Of a stretch of 64,000 nucleotides of DNA, positions 18,761-28,690 are shown piece after piece. The stretch is from Chitinophagaceae bacterium (GTDB lineage Bacteria; Bacteroidota; Bacteroidia; Chitinophagales; Chitinophagaceae), in contig CANFLL010000003.1 of NCBI GenBank assembly GCA_947447825.1, positions 1-64,000 on the forward strand, written 5' to 3'. Within the stretch, counting starts at the first letter, position 1. Each line of letters opens with the position of its first letter. A model generated the notes under the pieces. That model had not been told where the DNA came from. It did not search any database and saw only the letters and a list, made by a program, of their open reading frames with translations. Position numbers and translations under genes: made by a program.

Positions 18761-19828
18761 TTATATGCTTGTGGTTATTAAATTTAAAACTGCCTTTAAA
18801 ATAAGTAACAATGGCAATATCTCAACGGCGCAAAGGTATAGGAAAAAATGCAAGGGGTGAACGCTTAGCTCATTTCTTAATGAACTCATTGCTACAAAAT
18901 ATCTGTAAACAAGTACTAATCCCAAAAGACAGTAAGTAGCTATTAACCCAATTGCTGCAATTTCTCCTCCTGTGAATGCCAATAAAAACAAAAAAGGTAT
19001 TAAAAGAATTGCGGTTATTTTATTGCCTAAAAACACTACAAAGATGTATGATTCTAATGCCTTTACTTCATTGAACACCCATCCTATAAACGTTAAAAAT
19101 ATGAATTTGAATAAATAAACACCACCCACTAAGGCTAATGAATAAAGTAGCACTTGCCAAAATTTGATATGAATAAGTCCTTTGTTAAAAAGAACAATTG
19201 TTAGGTAGAATGCAAGACTAATAACGAATACCGCATTTAATATTAGTGAAGATATTTTATTGTTTGTTATTTGCTCAATTGCCTGTTTTTGTCGATATGA
19301 TTTTTGAAATAATAAAGAAAAGATATTAGAGAAATATCTAGGAAAAAGTGCTTTAGTAAACGCAACCAATGCAACTAACCCAACCAAAATGTAAAATATC
19401 ATTTCTTTTCCTTCTGGATTCCTCTCTTTTTCTAGCAACGCCATAGCGTTTAATCGAATAGGAATAAATGATCCTCCAAAAATTTCAGCATAAGAAGAAG
19501 TGTCAATTTTATTAGCTAATAACGCTATGTTATTTTTTATTGAGTCTACTCTTAATGAGTCTATTTTTTTTTGCGCAAGTAATAAGGAGTCTTTTATCTG
19601 CAGTGAATCCTTCCCATTAGTAGTTAGGCTTTGGTAAAAAGAAGTGTCATACAATTTTTTTGTATACACAGAGTTCTTTTTTACAATGGTCTTTCCAACT
19701 GGCTTTACAGGTTTAACATCAATTGATTTTATTGGTATATCAACATTAGCAGTGTCCTGCTGTGCAATAGCAATAAAAGTAGAGGCCAATAGGCAAAACA
19801 ACAAGAATATTTTTCTATTTCCACACAT
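18761..19828 (-). CDS. DUF4271 membrane protein
   Basis: A 355-residue inner-membrane protein with an N-terminal signal-like segment (IFLLFCLLASTFIAIAQ), a polar linker rich in Lys/Asp/Ser to about residue 135, then six to seven hydrophobic segments in the C-terminal 220 residues. Length, linker and membrane pattern fit DUF4271, a Bacteroidota-specific family. Its function is unknown. The conserved position directly upstream of hemD suggests a link to envelope or haem metabolism, but this is inference. Confidence 0.8.
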   Translation of the reverse strand: MCGNRKIFLLFCLLASTFIAIAQQDTANVDIPIKSIDVKPVKPVGKTIVKKNSVYTKKLYDTSFYQSLTTNGKDSLQIKDSLLLAQKKIDSLRVDSIKNNIALLANKIDTSSYAEIFGGSFIPIRLNAMALLEKERNPEGKEMIFYILVGLVALVAFTKALFPRYFSNIFSLLFQKSYRQKQAIEQITNNKISSLILNAVFVISLAFYLTIVLFNKGLIHIKFWQVLLYSLALVGGVYLFKFIFLTFIGWVFNEVKALESYIFVVFLGNKITAILLIPFLFLLAFTGGEIAAIGLIATYCLLGLVLVYRYFVAMSSLRNELSVHPLHFFLYLCAVEILPLLLILKAVLNLITTSI

Positions 19829-20234
19829 CGAAACAAAAATAAGTATTTCCTAAACAAGATATTCTAGAATGCAAAACGGTTTGCGTGCATTGTTTTGAAT
19901 CAGGTAATTAATAATAGATAAAGGGGTAAAATAATAGGCCAATTATAAATGAATTTTACAATCAAGAGCATCACAGAATAAGTACCAACGCTCCTTTTTT
20001 AAAAATAAAGCTTAGATACTCTCATTCTCGTTTAATATTATTTTTTTTCAAACAATGTACAGCAAATAAATAATTCAAAGTATCTACCGCATTAATAATT
20101 GATAGTTTAGATTTTTAAAACAAAGCAAAACGGCAAATAAATTAAAGATGATTGCTGTTACGAAAGTTTTTATCTTCAAGATGAATTTTTGTATTCAAGA
20201 TATATATACTTTGCAAGATTTTAAATTACCAATA
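19829..20234. other. Intergenic region between divergent genes
   Basis: About 400 bp, strongly AT-rich, between the DUF4271 gene and the outer-membrane protein gene. No RNA or repeat is visible. Promoters for both genes must lie here. Confidence 0.4.
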
Positions 20235-20993
20235 ATGAAGCATGTAGTTTTATTTTTTTTTATACCCTTTTGTTTTTTTGAAATAGTAAATGCTCAGGCT
20301 AAAATTTCATTAGGCTTAAAACTTGGGTCAACAATTCCTGGAATAGGATTAAATAGTTCTAATCCTATAATGGATGGTTACAAAAATCAATTAGCACCTT
20401 GTTATGGAGTTGTTCTAGAAACTGGCCTAAATAAAAAATGGTCATTGTTGAATGAAGTTAATTATACCACTATCAAAATAAAAAAGAATGGGGGTCAGGT
20501 GATACCAAAAAGTATTATTAAGTACTTTAATTTAACAAGTTTGAACCTACCAGATGATTTATATGCAAATTTTGAAAGCAACATAAACATGAATTATTTT
20601 GAAGTTCCGATAATGTTAAAATATTTCTTTCATCAAACTGAGAAATTTAACTGTTTTGCAAATGGAGGTTTCTTTGTTGGCACATTGGTTAATGGAAATA
20701 TAAATACAAAAGGACAAGGAAATGTATATTCAGATGCGGCACATACTAATTCAATTACACCATTTCCTATTTTTTTAAATACTAACATTAATGTACAAAA
20801 TTGGTTAAATGATTTTAACTACGGATTTCAAGGAGGAATAGGATGTACTTTAAAATTCAATACAGGCGAAATTTTTGCTAATTTGAGTGGTAGTATTGGA
20901 TTTAATAATATGCAAATAAATAAAGATGATGGTGAAAACAAGTCTAGAGAAGGAACTTTATGTGTGGGGTACTTAATTCATCTAAGCAAATAA
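20235..20993 (+). CDS. Outer-membrane beta-barrel protein (PorT-like fold)
   Basis: From ATG at 20235 the protein has 252 residues with a signal peptide (MKHVVLFFFIPFCFFEIVNA, cleavage near AQA). Upstream codons in the same frame would bury the signal, so this start is preferred. The rest alternates polar and aromatic residues as in small transmembrane barrels (GLKLGSTIPGIGLN, EVPIMLKYFFHQTEKFNCFANGG [read as two segments], YGFQGGIGCTLKF). EVPIMLKY followed by a glycine-rich strand is typical of the outer-membrane beta-barrel domain of Bacteroidota. The function is unknown. The final strand is not a perfect aromatic-ended barrel signature. Codon use is very AT-rich. Confidence 0.75.
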   Translation: MKHVVLFFFIPFCFFEIVNAQAKISLGLKLGSTIPGIGLNSSNPIMDGYKNQLAPCYGVVLETGLNKKWSLLNEVNYTTIKIKKNGGQVIPKSIIKYFNLTSLNLPDDLYANFESNINMNYFEVPIMLKYFFHQTEKFNCFANGGFFVGTLVNGNINTKGQGNVYSDAAHTNSITPFPIFLNTNINVQNWLNDFNYGFQGGIGCTLKFNTGEIFANLSGSIGFNNMQINKDDGENKSREGTLCVGYLIHLSK

Positions 20994-21168
20994 TATATAT
21001 AAATTACTTGTACGAAGATTCAGAATGGGGTTTTACCGATTACAAAATAAATTAAGCAATTCATTAGCAAATGAAAAATCATTTGGCATTTGGTTTGATA
21101 ATATTGAACACATAAGTAACAAATAAATCATTTACGTCTTTTCTCATAAGCAGTTAGTTTTGGTTGCG
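20994..21168. other. Short intergenic segment
   Basis: AT-rich DNA after the outer-membrane protein stop. Nothing is recognised before the terminator hairpins that follow. Confidence 0.3.
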
Positions 21169-21200
21169 GCTCCGATTTTTATCGGGGCCAATTTTTTTAA
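21169..21200 (+). terminator. Terminator for the outer-membrane protein gene
   Basis: GGCTCCGAT and ATCGGGGCC pair around TTTT with one wobble, and AATTTTTTTAA follows on the plus strand. Confidence 0.75.
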
Positions 21201-21273
21201 TGACTTATAAGGTTAAAACAATTCAACATTATAATCAAACAAGATTATTGCAGAAACAATAGCAGATGTAAAA

Positions 21274-21315
21274 AAATAAAAAAACCTCCTGAAAGTAGAA
21301 TACTCTCAAGAGGCT
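21274..21315 (-). terminator. Terminator for pyrH
   Basis: On the minus strand GCCTCTTGAGAG and CTTTCAGGAGG form a stem with wobble pairs, followed by a long T-run (the A-run at 21271-21284). Confidence 0.75.
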
Positions 21316-21372
21316 TAAATAATCGCAAAGTACACAAAGTTCTTGAAAACAAAATCCTATATAAAAACAAGT

Positions 21373-22089
21373 TTATTTAACCAAAGTTCCCACATTCATA
21401 CCTTCAACTACCCTTAGGAAATTTCCAGGTTGATTCATATCAAAAACAATAATAGGCATTTTGTTTTCCATACATAATGTGAAAGCTGTCATATCCATCA
21501 CTTTTAAATTTTTTTGAATACACTCATCATACGTAAGATTTTCATAACGAGTGGCAGCCGGATCTTTTTCAGGATCGGCGGTGTAAATACCGTCAACCCT
21601 TGTACCTTTCAAAATCACGTCTGTTTTCATTTCAATAGCCCTTAAACTACCTGCTGTATCAGTGGTAAAGTATGGATTTCCTGTTCCAGCTCCAAAAATT
21701 ACTACGCGACCTTTTTCAAGGTGTCTCAAAGCCTTTCTACGAATGTAAGGTTCTGCAACTTGTTCCATGTTAATGGCACTTTGCAAACGAGTATAAACTC
21801 CCTTTTTTTCAAGCATCGCCTGCATTGCCATCGCATTAATCACTGTGGCAAGCATACCCATATAATCACCATGAGCACGCTCAATTCCACTTTCGGCTTC
21901 ATTCATTCCACGATAAATGTTTCCGCCACCAATAACAATGGCTACCTGAACACCCAAATCAGTAACTGACTTGATATCAATTGCATATTGTTCAATAATT
22001 TTCGGATTAAATGGATCTCCATTTCTCTGATTGCCTAACAAGGCCTCTCCCGATAACTTTAATAACACACGTTTGTACTTAGGTAACAT
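21373..22089 (-). CDS. pyrH: UMP kinase
   Basis: PyrH phosphorylates UMP to UDP with ATP, a hexameric amino-acid-kinase-fold enzyme of pyrimidine synthesis. The 238 residues match the family. [14 protein letters not shown] is the N-terminal phosphate-binding strand, [13 protein letters not shown] the glycine-rich loop, [15 protein letters not shown] the UMP-binding segment, and [12 protein letters not shown] the ATP site. In many bacteria frr follows, but here the downstream neighbour is unrelated and a terminator follows. A TATTTG box lies about 40 bp upstream of the ATG. Confidence 0.97.
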   Translation of the reverse strand: MLPKYKRVLLKLSGEALLGNQRNGDPFNPKIIEQYAIDIKSVTDLGVQVAIVIGGGNIYRGMNEAESGIERAHGDYMGMLATVINAMAMQAMLEKKGVYTRLQSAINMEQVAEPYIRRKALRHLEKGRVVIFGAGTGNPYFTTDTAGSLRAIEMKTDVILKGTRVDGIYTADPEKDPAATRYENLTYDECIQKNLKVMDMTAFTLCMENKMPIIVFDMNQPGNFLRVVEGMNVGTLVK

Positions 22090-22383
22090 TAGCTATTTCT
22101 TTAGTTCGGCTGCAAATAACCTCATTTTTTAGGGTTAATCCAAAGGCAATTTTAAATTACATCAATTTATTCTCGAATTTCTAATTCAGTCATCCACCGT
22201 GAACTCATCTAAAAACAGTGTTTATAGAAAAGGATATACAACATTTAGAATATTTTTTAATTTATTGCAGATAAAACAATAAAAACTATTATTGAAAGTA
22301 CAATTTAAAAAACAGAATATCAATTTGTAAAAGTGTATACCATAAAAATAACGCACTCTAAAATTATATTCAAGGATTACAAC
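22090..22383. other. Intergenic region upstream of pyrH
   Basis: About 300 bp of AT-rich DNA carrying the pyrH promoter region. No gene or repeat is seen. Confidence 0.35.
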
Positions 22384-22418
22384 AAAAAAATTGGAAAACA
22401 CTTTGCAGTGTTTTCCAA
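22384..22418 (-). terminator. Terminator of the rimP-nusA-infB operon
   Basis: TTGGAAAACACT at 22391-22402 pairs perfectly with AGTGTTTTCCAA at 22407-22418 around TTGC. On the minus strand it is followed by seven T residues. Confidence 0.85.
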
Positions 22419-22484
22419 TAAATTATGAAAGCAATTAATCTCTAAGATTTAATTATAAAGTAAATCCAAACTCAACTTTGCTTA

Positions 22485-25400
22485 TTACAATGTACGTTTA
22501 ACTTCTTCTTCTTCATAAGCAATAATGCTATCACCCACATTCAGGTCGCTAAAGCCCTTAACGGTCAATCCGCACTCGTAGCCATTATTTACTTCCTTCA
22601 TATCATCTTTAAAGCGTTTCAAGCTGCCAAGCTCTGCAAATCCACCTTCCTGACGAGGATAAACGAGGATACCATCACGGAATACTCGGATTTTATGATC
22701 ACGCTTAATCTTACCCTCTTGAACATAACAACCAGCAACTGTTGCCTTATCAAACTTGTATACCTCTTTAACTTCAACTGTTGCTACTTCTTTTTCTTCA
22801 ACCTTAGGCTCTAGCATACCTTCCATTGCGCTGCGTATTTCGTCAATAGCGGTGTAGATGATAGAGTACATCTTAACCTGTACCCCTTCATTTTCTGCTA
22901 ATTTATTTGCTTGAGAAGAAGGACGAACATTGAATCCGATAACAATGGCATCGGAAGCAGCAGCCAATAATACATCACTTTCAGAAATCTGACCAACCGC
23001 TTTATGTACAACACGTATAGCAATTTCTTGGTTAGATAGTTTTTGTAATGAATCGCTCAATGCCTCAACAGATCCATCCACATCACCCTTAATGATGATA
23101 TTAAGTTCTTTAAAGTTACCCAATGCCAAACGACGACCAATTTCATCCAACGTAATGTGTTTCCTTGCACGCAAACCTTGTTCACGAGAAATCTGTGCAC
23201 GTTTAGTTGCAATGTCTTTTGCTTCGCTTTCGTCGGTATAAATCTTAAATTTCTCACCTGCTTGTGGTGCACCATTCAAACCTAAAATAACAACCGGGGT
23301 AGATGGTGGCGCTTCGGTAACACGTTGGTTACGCTCATTAAACATTGCCTTAACCCTACCATAATACTGGCCAGAAACCATCAAGTCGCCCTGACGAAGT
23401 GTTCCGTTTTGTACAAGTATGGTGGCAACATAACCACGACCCTTATCTAAAGAAGCTTCAATGATAGATCCTACAGCATCTCTTTTAGGATTTGCTTTAA
23501 CATCTAATAATTCAGCTTCTAATAATATTTTTTCTAATAATAAATCAACATTCAAGCCCTTCTTAGCTGCCAATTCCTGACTTTGATATTTACCGCCCCA
23601 GCTTTCTACCAAGATGTTCATACCAGCTAATTGTTCGTAAATCTTTTGAGGATTTGCACCGTCCTTATCCATTTTATTAACGGCAAAGATCATTGGTACA
23701 GACGCAGCTTGTGCGTGGCTGATAGCCTCTCTTGTTTGAGGCATTACCGCATCATCCGCTGCTACAACTATAACTGCAATATCGGTAATCTTGGCACCTC
23801 TAGCACGCATTGCCGTAAAGGCTTCGTGACCCGGAGTATCTAAGAAGGTAATTGCTTTTCCATCGGGAAGTGTAACTTCATAAGCTCCAATGTGCTGCGT
23901 GATACCACCGGCTTCACCAGCTACCACATTTGCACTACGGATATAATCTAGCAACGATGTTTTACCATGATCTACGTGACCCATGATAGTAACTATTGGA
24001 GGACGAGTTACAGAATCAGCCAAATCTTCTTCTTCCTCTTCCTCATCCATTTCGTCTATATCATCAACACCAATGAATTCTACTTCATAATCAAATTCGC
24101 TTGCTACTAATTCAATTACTTCGGCATCCAAACGTTGGTTAATGCTTACCATGATACCAAGACCCATACACTTGCCAATAACTTCGGCAAAGCTTACGTC
24201 CATTAGGTTGGCCAACTCACTCACCGTTACAAACTCTGTAACTTGTAGTTTGTTGTCATCACCATCCATGTCGTTCATTGCTTCGGCTGCTTCATCACGT
24301 TTTGCACGACGATATTTGGCTTTCAGACTCTTACCTCTTCCGCCTCCACCAGCAAGCTTGGCTTGGGTTTCCTTAATCTTATCTTGAATTTCTTTTGCGT
24401 CAATCTCTCTATCGTCTCTACGTCCAGGAGTTCTGTTGTTACTACCAGCACTATTTCTATTAGAACCACCACCTGGTCTGTTGTTATCTCTATTAAAGCT
24501 ACCCCCCCCTTGGCCACCACGAGAATTGTTATTGTTGGCAGGTACTACTGGTCTACTAGCTCTAGCATCTTGGGCAGGAGATTGATAAGGAGACGCTGTT
24601 CTATCTCTATTAAATCCTCCTTGGCCTTGTTGATGATTTCTATTTTGAAAATTAGCTGGCGCATGACTCTGACCATGACCAGATTGATTAGGTTGTCCTC
24701 CATGATGAGGCTGTCCATGATGGGGTTGCCCTTGTTGTTGCCCTCCACCATGTTGAGGATGATTGTGTTGAGGATGGTTATGATTTCCACCAACTCTCCT
24801 ATTATCAACAGGAATTCTCTTACGTTTTTTTCTATCTTCAGCACTACTGCTGGGCTTGGGTCTGGTATCACTATCAATTGGTAGCTCTATCTTACCCAAA
24901 ATTTTAGGCCCAGTAATTTTTTCAGCACGAATGTTTTCAATAACAACACCTGTTTCAGGAGAAGTCTCCTGTGGAGGAGACGCTACAACAACTTTTTCTA
25001 CAGTAACAGCTTCAACTATTTTTACTGGTATAACTTCTTCATTTTTAATTATAGGTTCAGAAAAAGCAGGAATCGTTACTACAGGTACAATAACTTTCTC
25101 TTCTATTATTAAAGGAGAAGTAGATTCAGCAACTGGTATTGTCACTGGCATTTCTTTAGGGATTTCTGGTGTAGGTTCTTGAGGTTTAACTTCTTCTATT
25201 TTTTGTACAGTAGCTTTCTTCGGTCTAGTAGAAAAGTCAATTGTAGATAAATCTATTTTACTTAAAATTTTTGGACCTTCCAATTCTGGTGCCTCAATTT
25301 TAATAATTGTACTTTCCTTAGGTTCTTCACTTACTTTATGTTCGGCACTAATAATGTTTATTGGGGCTTCAACTATTGTTTCAGTTATTTTTTCAATAAC

Positions 25401-25862
25401 AACTTCAACAGGAGCAACCTCAATTGGTTTAAAAACATCTGCAACAGGAACTACCACAGGAGTAGGAAGTGGTGCAGGTGATGGTTCTGGCTCAGAAACT
25501 TCAGCAACCACAGGGGGGGCTACTTGAACAACAGGGATAGTATCCACTTTAACCTCTTCTTTAGGTTGTTGCGGCTTTCTATCTCTATCGTCTCGCCTAA
25601 ACGTAATCTCTTCTTCATCACGTTTTCTTCGTTCACTTTGTTGACTTTTTGGTATCTCAACCAAATCAGCTTTATTCTTAGCTTGTTTGTCATTTTGGAA
25701 CTCAGCCTGTAAAGAATAGTACATAGCCTCAGTGAGCTTTGCTGTTGGTTTCAGTTCATCCTTATTAAATCCTTTTTTCGACAAAAAGTCTATAAGGGTA
25801 TCCTGTCCCACATTAAACTCTTTAGCTGCTGCTAATAACCTCGGTAATTTCAGTTCTGACAT
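22485..25862 (-). CDS. infB: Translation initiation factor IF-2
   Basis: IF-2 is a GTPase that brings initiator tRNA to the ribosome. At 1,125 residues it is long. An N-terminal IF2_N-like helix (about 1-55) is followed by a roughly 500-residue disordered linker rich in Pro/Glu/Val and then in His/Gln/Gly/Asn. The G domain begins near residue 625 with [12 protein letters not shown], then DTPGHEAF and NKMD. Domains II, III (IF2 core) and C2 complete the C-terminus. The long linker is common in Chitinophagaceae-type IF-2. It is the last gene of the rimP-nusA-infB operon, 150 bp after nusA, and a terminator follows. Confidence 0.97.
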   Translation of the reverse strand: MSELKLPRLLAAAKEFNVGQDTLIDFLSKKGFNKDELKPTAKLTEAMYYSLQAEFQNDKQAKNKADLVEIPKSQQSERRKRDEEEITFRRDDRDRKPQQPKEEVKVDTIPVVQVAPPVVAEVSEPEPSPAPLPTPVVVPVADVFKPIEVAPVEVVIEKITETIVEAPINIISAEHKVSEEPKESTIIKIEAPELEGPKILSKIDLSTIDFSTRPKKATVQKIEEVKPQEPTPEIPKEMPVTIPVAESTSPLIIEEKVIVPVVTIPAFSEPIIKNEEVIPVKIVEAVTVEKVVVASPPQETSPETGVVIENIRAEKITGPKILGKIELPIDSDTRPKPSSSAEDRKKRKRIPVDNRRVGGNHNHPQHNHPQHGGGQQQGQPHHGQPHHGGQPNQSGHGQSHAPANFQNRNHQQGQGGFNRDRTASPYQSPAQDARASRPVVPANNNNSRGGQGGGSFNRDNNRPGGGSNRNSAGSNNRTPGRRDDREIDAKEIQDKIKETQAKLAGGGGRGKSLKAKYRRAKRDEAAEAMNDMDGDDNKLQVTEFVTVSELANLMDVSFAEVIGKCMGLGIMVSINQRLDAEVIELVASEFDYEVEFIGVDDIDEMDEEEEEEDLADSVTRPPIVTIMGHVDHGKTSLLDYIRSANVVAGEAGGITQHIGAYEVTLPDGKAITFLDTPGHEAFTAMRARGAKITDIAVIVVAADDAVMPQTREAISHAQAASVPMIFAVNKMDKDGANPQKIYEQLAGMNILVESWGGKYQSQELAAKKGLNVDLLLEKILLEAELLDVKANPKRDAVGSIIEASLDKGRGYVATILVQNGTLRQGDLMVSGQYYGRVKAMFNERNQRVTEAPPSTPVVILGLNGAPQAGEKFKIYTDESEAKDIATKRAQISREQGLRARKHITLDEIGRRLALGNFKELNIIIKGDVDGSVEALSDSLQKLSNQEIAIRVVHKAVGQISESDVLLAAASDAIVIGFNVRPSSQANKLAENEGVQVKMYSIIYTAIDEIRSAMEGMLEPKVEEKEVATVEVKEVYKFDKATVAGCYVQEGKIKRDHKIRVFRDGILVYPRQEGGFAELGSLKRFKDDMKEVNNGYECGLTVKGFSDLNVGDSIIAYEEEEVKRTL

Positions 25863-26012
25863 TCAGTGCTTTTTAATCCACAGGCTATGAAAACAATCAA
25901 TTCGTCATAGCCGCTTGTATATTTTTTGTGAAAAACAAATATTTATTTGTTCAGTAAACTTAATTCAATAATGACCCACAAAGTAACCTTATAATTTTTG
26001 AATTATTAACAG

Positions 26013-27266
26013 TTATTCTTCTTCTCTTTCAAATTCTTCCTTCAAAATTTTAATTACATCCGCAATTGTTTCTTTTTCTAAATCAGTACGTCTCTCCAAT
26101 TCGCTCGGTGTAAGCGATAAAACGCTTCTTGCAGTATCACAACCTACACGCTTGAATTCATCAATAATCCAAGATTCAATTTCATCACCAAATTCATCTA
26201 AGTCAATGTCGAACTCATTGGTTTGTTCTTCATCTTCTCTAAAGGCATCTATTTCATAGCCTGTCAATTCGCAAGCTAATTTAATATTTACGCCTCTACG
26301 TCCAATGGCTAATGAAACCTGATCAGCTTTAAGATATACATCAACTTGCTTTTTAGCTTCGTCGATACGCATATAGCTAATCTTTGCAGGCGTTAAAGAA
26401 CGTTGAATTAATAATTGCACGTTATTGGTGAAATTGATAACATCAATGTTTTCATTTTTTAATTCACGAACAATTCCATGAATACGGCTTCCTTTCATAC
26501 CAACGCAAGCACCTACAGGATCAATTCTGTCATCATAGCTTTCTACAGCTACCTTGGCTCTTTCCCCTGGTTCTCTTACTATCTTTTTAATAGCTATTAA
26601 ACCATCGAATATTTCTGGCACTTCTATCTCTAGTAGTTTAGATAAAAATAGAGGACTTGTTCTAGACAATATAATAACTGGATTATTATTCTTCACATCT
26701 ACCCTTACGATAACCGCTCTTGCGTTTTCTCCTTTTTTAAAGAAGTCGTTACCTATTTGTTCCGATTTGGGCAATATTAATTCATTACCCTCTTCATCTA
26801 ATAACAATACTTCTTTCTTCCATACCTGATAAACTTCGGCAGAAATAATTTCACCAATTCTATCTTCATATTTCTTAACAAGTGCACTCTTTTTTAAATC
26901 GCCAATTCTGCTTGCCAGTGTTTGTTTGGCAGCTAAAATAGCACGACGACCAAAATCGAGCATATCTACTTCTTCATACAATTCTTCACCAACTTCGAAA
27001 TCTGGTTCAATCTTGGTTGCTTCCGAATAAGAAACTTCTTCATTAGGATCCATCACATCACCATCTTCCACAATCATTCTTCTACGAATAATTTCCAAAT
27101 CCCCTTTCTCAGCATTTACGATTACATCAAAATTTTCATCACTACCATATTTTTTACGAAGCAGTGTTTTGAATACGTCCTCCACCACTTTCATCATCGT
27201 GGGACGATCTAGTTTCTCGGCATCTTTGAAGTCCTGAAACGCATCAATCAAGTTTATACTTGCCAT
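26013..27266 (-). CDS. nusA: Transcription termination/antitermination factor NusA
   Basis: NusA binds RNA polymerase and nascent RNA and modulates pausing, termination and antitermination. The 417-residue protein has the N-terminal polymerase-binding domain, an S1 domain (about 130-200), and two KH domains including RVDVKNNNPVIILSRTSP, DPVGACVGMKGSRI and SLAIGRRGVNIKLA. The long acidic C-terminal repeats of enterobacterial NusA are absent, as is usual in Bacteroidota. It sits 31 bp after rimP and before infB, the conserved operon order. Confidence 0.97.
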   Translation of the reverse strand: MASINLIDAFQDFKDAEKLDRPTMMKVVEDVFKTLLRKKYGSDENFDVIVNAEKGDLEIIRRRMIVEDGDVMDPNEEVSYSEATKIEPDFEVGEELYEEVDMLDFGRRAILAAKQTLASRIGDLKKSALVKKYEDRIGEIISAEVYQVWKKEVLLLDEEGNELILPKSEQIGNDFFKKGENARAVIVRVDVKNNNPVIILSRTSPLFLSKLLEIEVPEIFDGLIAIKKIVREPGERAKVAVESYDDRIDPVGACVGMKGSRIHGIVRELKNENIDVINFTNNVQLLIQRSLTPAKISYMRIDEAKKQVDVYLKADQVSLAIGRRGVNIKLACELTGYEIDAFREDEEQTNEFDIDLDEFGDEIESWIIDEFKRVGCDTARSVLSLTPSELERRTDLEKETIADVIKILKEEFEREEE

Positions 27267-27297
27267 AATCTATAAATCTATTTTTGGAATGTTCTTT

Positions 27298-27765
27298 TTA
27301 AAATTTAATTTGAATTATTGCCGACTTAATATTCGTAAAAGGAATCACCAATTGTTGCACAATCGCTTTCTTCCCTTTTCCTTCAGTATGTTCTATAATG
27401 ATGTCTTCTTCTGCCACCGTTAATAGTGTTCCTATTTTTGCAGTATCATCATTAAAAACAATTTCAATATCCCTTCCAATATTTTTAGTGTATTGTCTAT
27501 GCAATTTTAACGGTTCGGTTACGCCAGGACTTGAAACTTCTAGACTGAACTCTCCTTCTGGATAAATGAGCGATTCTTCAATGGCTTTATATAATCTTCT
27601 GTTGATTCGAGTACATGAATCAATAGAAAAACCATTGTCTCCATCAATAAAAATCTTGAAATTATTGGTTGGTTTAACCTTAATGCTAACAAGAAATAAT
27701 TCAGGATAATCTGTCAATATTCCTTCTAACCAAGTTTGTATTTGTTGTAATTTATCTTCTGCCAT
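27298..27765 (-). CDS. rimP: Ribosome maturation factor RimP
   Basis: RimP assists 30S subunit maturation. ATG at 27765 gives 155 residues beginning MAEDKLQQ. An in-frame TTG at 27846 would add 27 residues of hairpin-encoded sequence and overlaps the promoter, so it is rejected. The N-terminal domain shows IFIDGDNGFSIDSC and the strand LEVSSPGVTEPL, the best conserved RimP segment. The C-terminal SH3-like domain follows. It is first in the rimP-nusA-infB operon, downstream of a well-formed promoter and a leader hairpin. Confidence 0.92.
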   Translation of the reverse strand: MAEDKLQQIQTWLEGILTDYPELFLVSIKVKPTNNFKIFIDGDNGFSIDSCTRINRRLYKAIEESLIYPEGEFSLEVSSPGVTEPLKLHRQYTKNIGRDIEIVFNDDTAKIGTLLTVAEEDIIIEHTEGKGKKAIVQQLVIPFTNIKSAIIQIKF

Positions 27766-27775
27766 AGATATAAAG

Positions 27776-27806
27776 AAGAAGGGAACGATAGTCGTTCCCT
27801 CTTTTT
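27776..27806 (-). promoter_or_regulatory. Leader hairpin in the rimP-nusA-infB mRNA
   Basis: On the minus strand GGGAACGA and TCGTTCCC pair around a 3-nt loop just upstream of the rimP ATG and immediately downstream of the inferred transcription start. A T-rich stretch (TTCTTCTTT) follows. It could attenuate or block initiation. On the plus strand the same hairpin is followed by a T-run, but no plus-strand gene precedes it. Confidence 0.55.
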
Positions 27807-27816
27807 TTCTTCGTTG

Positions 27817-27847
27817 CAAATGTAGAGTAATGTTACTATATTTCAAA
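27817..27847 (-). promoter_or_regulatory. Promoter of the rimP-nusA-infB operon
   Basis: Read on the minus strand, TTTG (27847-27844) and TACATTTG (27824-27817) are separated by 19 bp, matching the Bacteroidota primary-sigma pattern TTTG-N19-TAnnTTTG. The transcription start should fall near 27810, giving a leader of about 45 nt. Confidence 0.8.
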
Positions 27848-27947
27848 TAAAAAATAAAAGCCCGATGTTTTATTAAAATATGGAGGCTGATTTAACCGCC
27901 AAGTAAGCGAAGTTTACCGCATCAATATCGAATAACATCCCGTTGAT

Positions 27948-28197
27948 TTAACTTTTCGGAAAGTTGACACCTTTGTTTAAGCTGAACACCAAACCAAGAT
28001 TAACACAGATGAAAACTCCATAAAAAAGAGGATTGGAAGGGCTACCGTAGGTTTCGTTTGACAGGTTTTTCATTGCATGCCCTCCTAGTGCAACAAAAAC
28101 CTAGTTGTCGTAGGTAGCCAAATGGTTAGGTGTGTCCACCTTGTTCATTGTCAAGTTAGGTCAACTGTAAATGTTGTTAGGGTATTCATTTAACACT
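27948..28197 (-). pseudogene. Decayed C-terminal gene fragment, family unknown
   Basis: One minus-strand frame reads protein-like over about 80 codons but contains two internal stops (after NEYPNNIYS and after PNHLATYDN), ending with an uninterrupted 49-codon stretch: VFVALGGHAMKNLSNE, then YGSPSNPLFYGVF and CVNLGLVFSLNKG. The final hydrophobic strand pattern could belong to an outer-membrane or secreted protein. I do not recognise the family. It abuts the 21-bp repeat array, which may mark the break point. Confidence 0.4.
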
Positions 28198-28227
28198 CTT
28201 TAAGTAAAAACAAGGCAAAATAGTTGT

Positions 28228-28415
28228 GGTTTATTTAAAGATTGATGCCCTGTATTTGAAGTTGGCTAGGTTTTATTCGTCAAATTATATGCTACCCTGT
28301 CAGTCGGGTGGGGTTTATTTAATATTCCTAAGGTTTATTCGTCTTTCGATGTGCCACATTTGCAGTTGGATGAGGTTTATTCGATGTTGCCTATGGTTTA
28401 TTTGATATTAAATAA
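28228..28415. repeat. Degenerate 21-bp tandem repeat
   Basis: GGTTTATT occurs at about 28228, 28269, 28312, 28332, 28374 and 28395, with spacings of about 41, 43, 20, 42 and 21 bp. The best preserved unit is GGTTTATTCGATGTTGCCTA. Units at missing multiples of 21 are degraded. The array follows the gene remnant and precedes a hairpin. Confidence 0.7.
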
Positions 28416-28423
28416 AGGAAAAT

Positions 28424-28456
28424 AAGGAAGATTTCACCCCAAGTGAAGCCTTCCTT
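28424..28456. terminator. Hairpin, possible terminator
   Basis: AAGGAAGATTTCAC and GTGAAGCCTTCCTT form an imperfect 14-bp stem around a short C/A loop. A related GAAGGTTTTG...CAAAGCCTTCCTT hairpin occurs at 29160-29196. Direction is uncertain because no T-run is strong. Confidence 0.4.
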
Positions 28457-28690
28457 TGTATAATTATGTCCTGTCCATACCAACTGTAAAGAAGGAAGAA
28501 GAACGTCTTAATTTAATTATTCAATTTGCTATTTAGCTTTGGGCATCTCTTGTTCTATAGAAAACCCAAAGTATTGTCTAGAATAAAATTTATTAAACAA
28601 TATGGATTTAATTCCTTTTATATACCTGATATCTTATCCAGCAAAAGATGAGATGTAATCATCTGGTCTATCAGAATACTCTACTTGGTT

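Noticed and set aside
24363-24884. 173-codon plus-strand open frame
   Set aside because: It is antisense to the low-complexity linker of infB and has a Ser/Thr/Ile/Arg-skewed composition with no domain.
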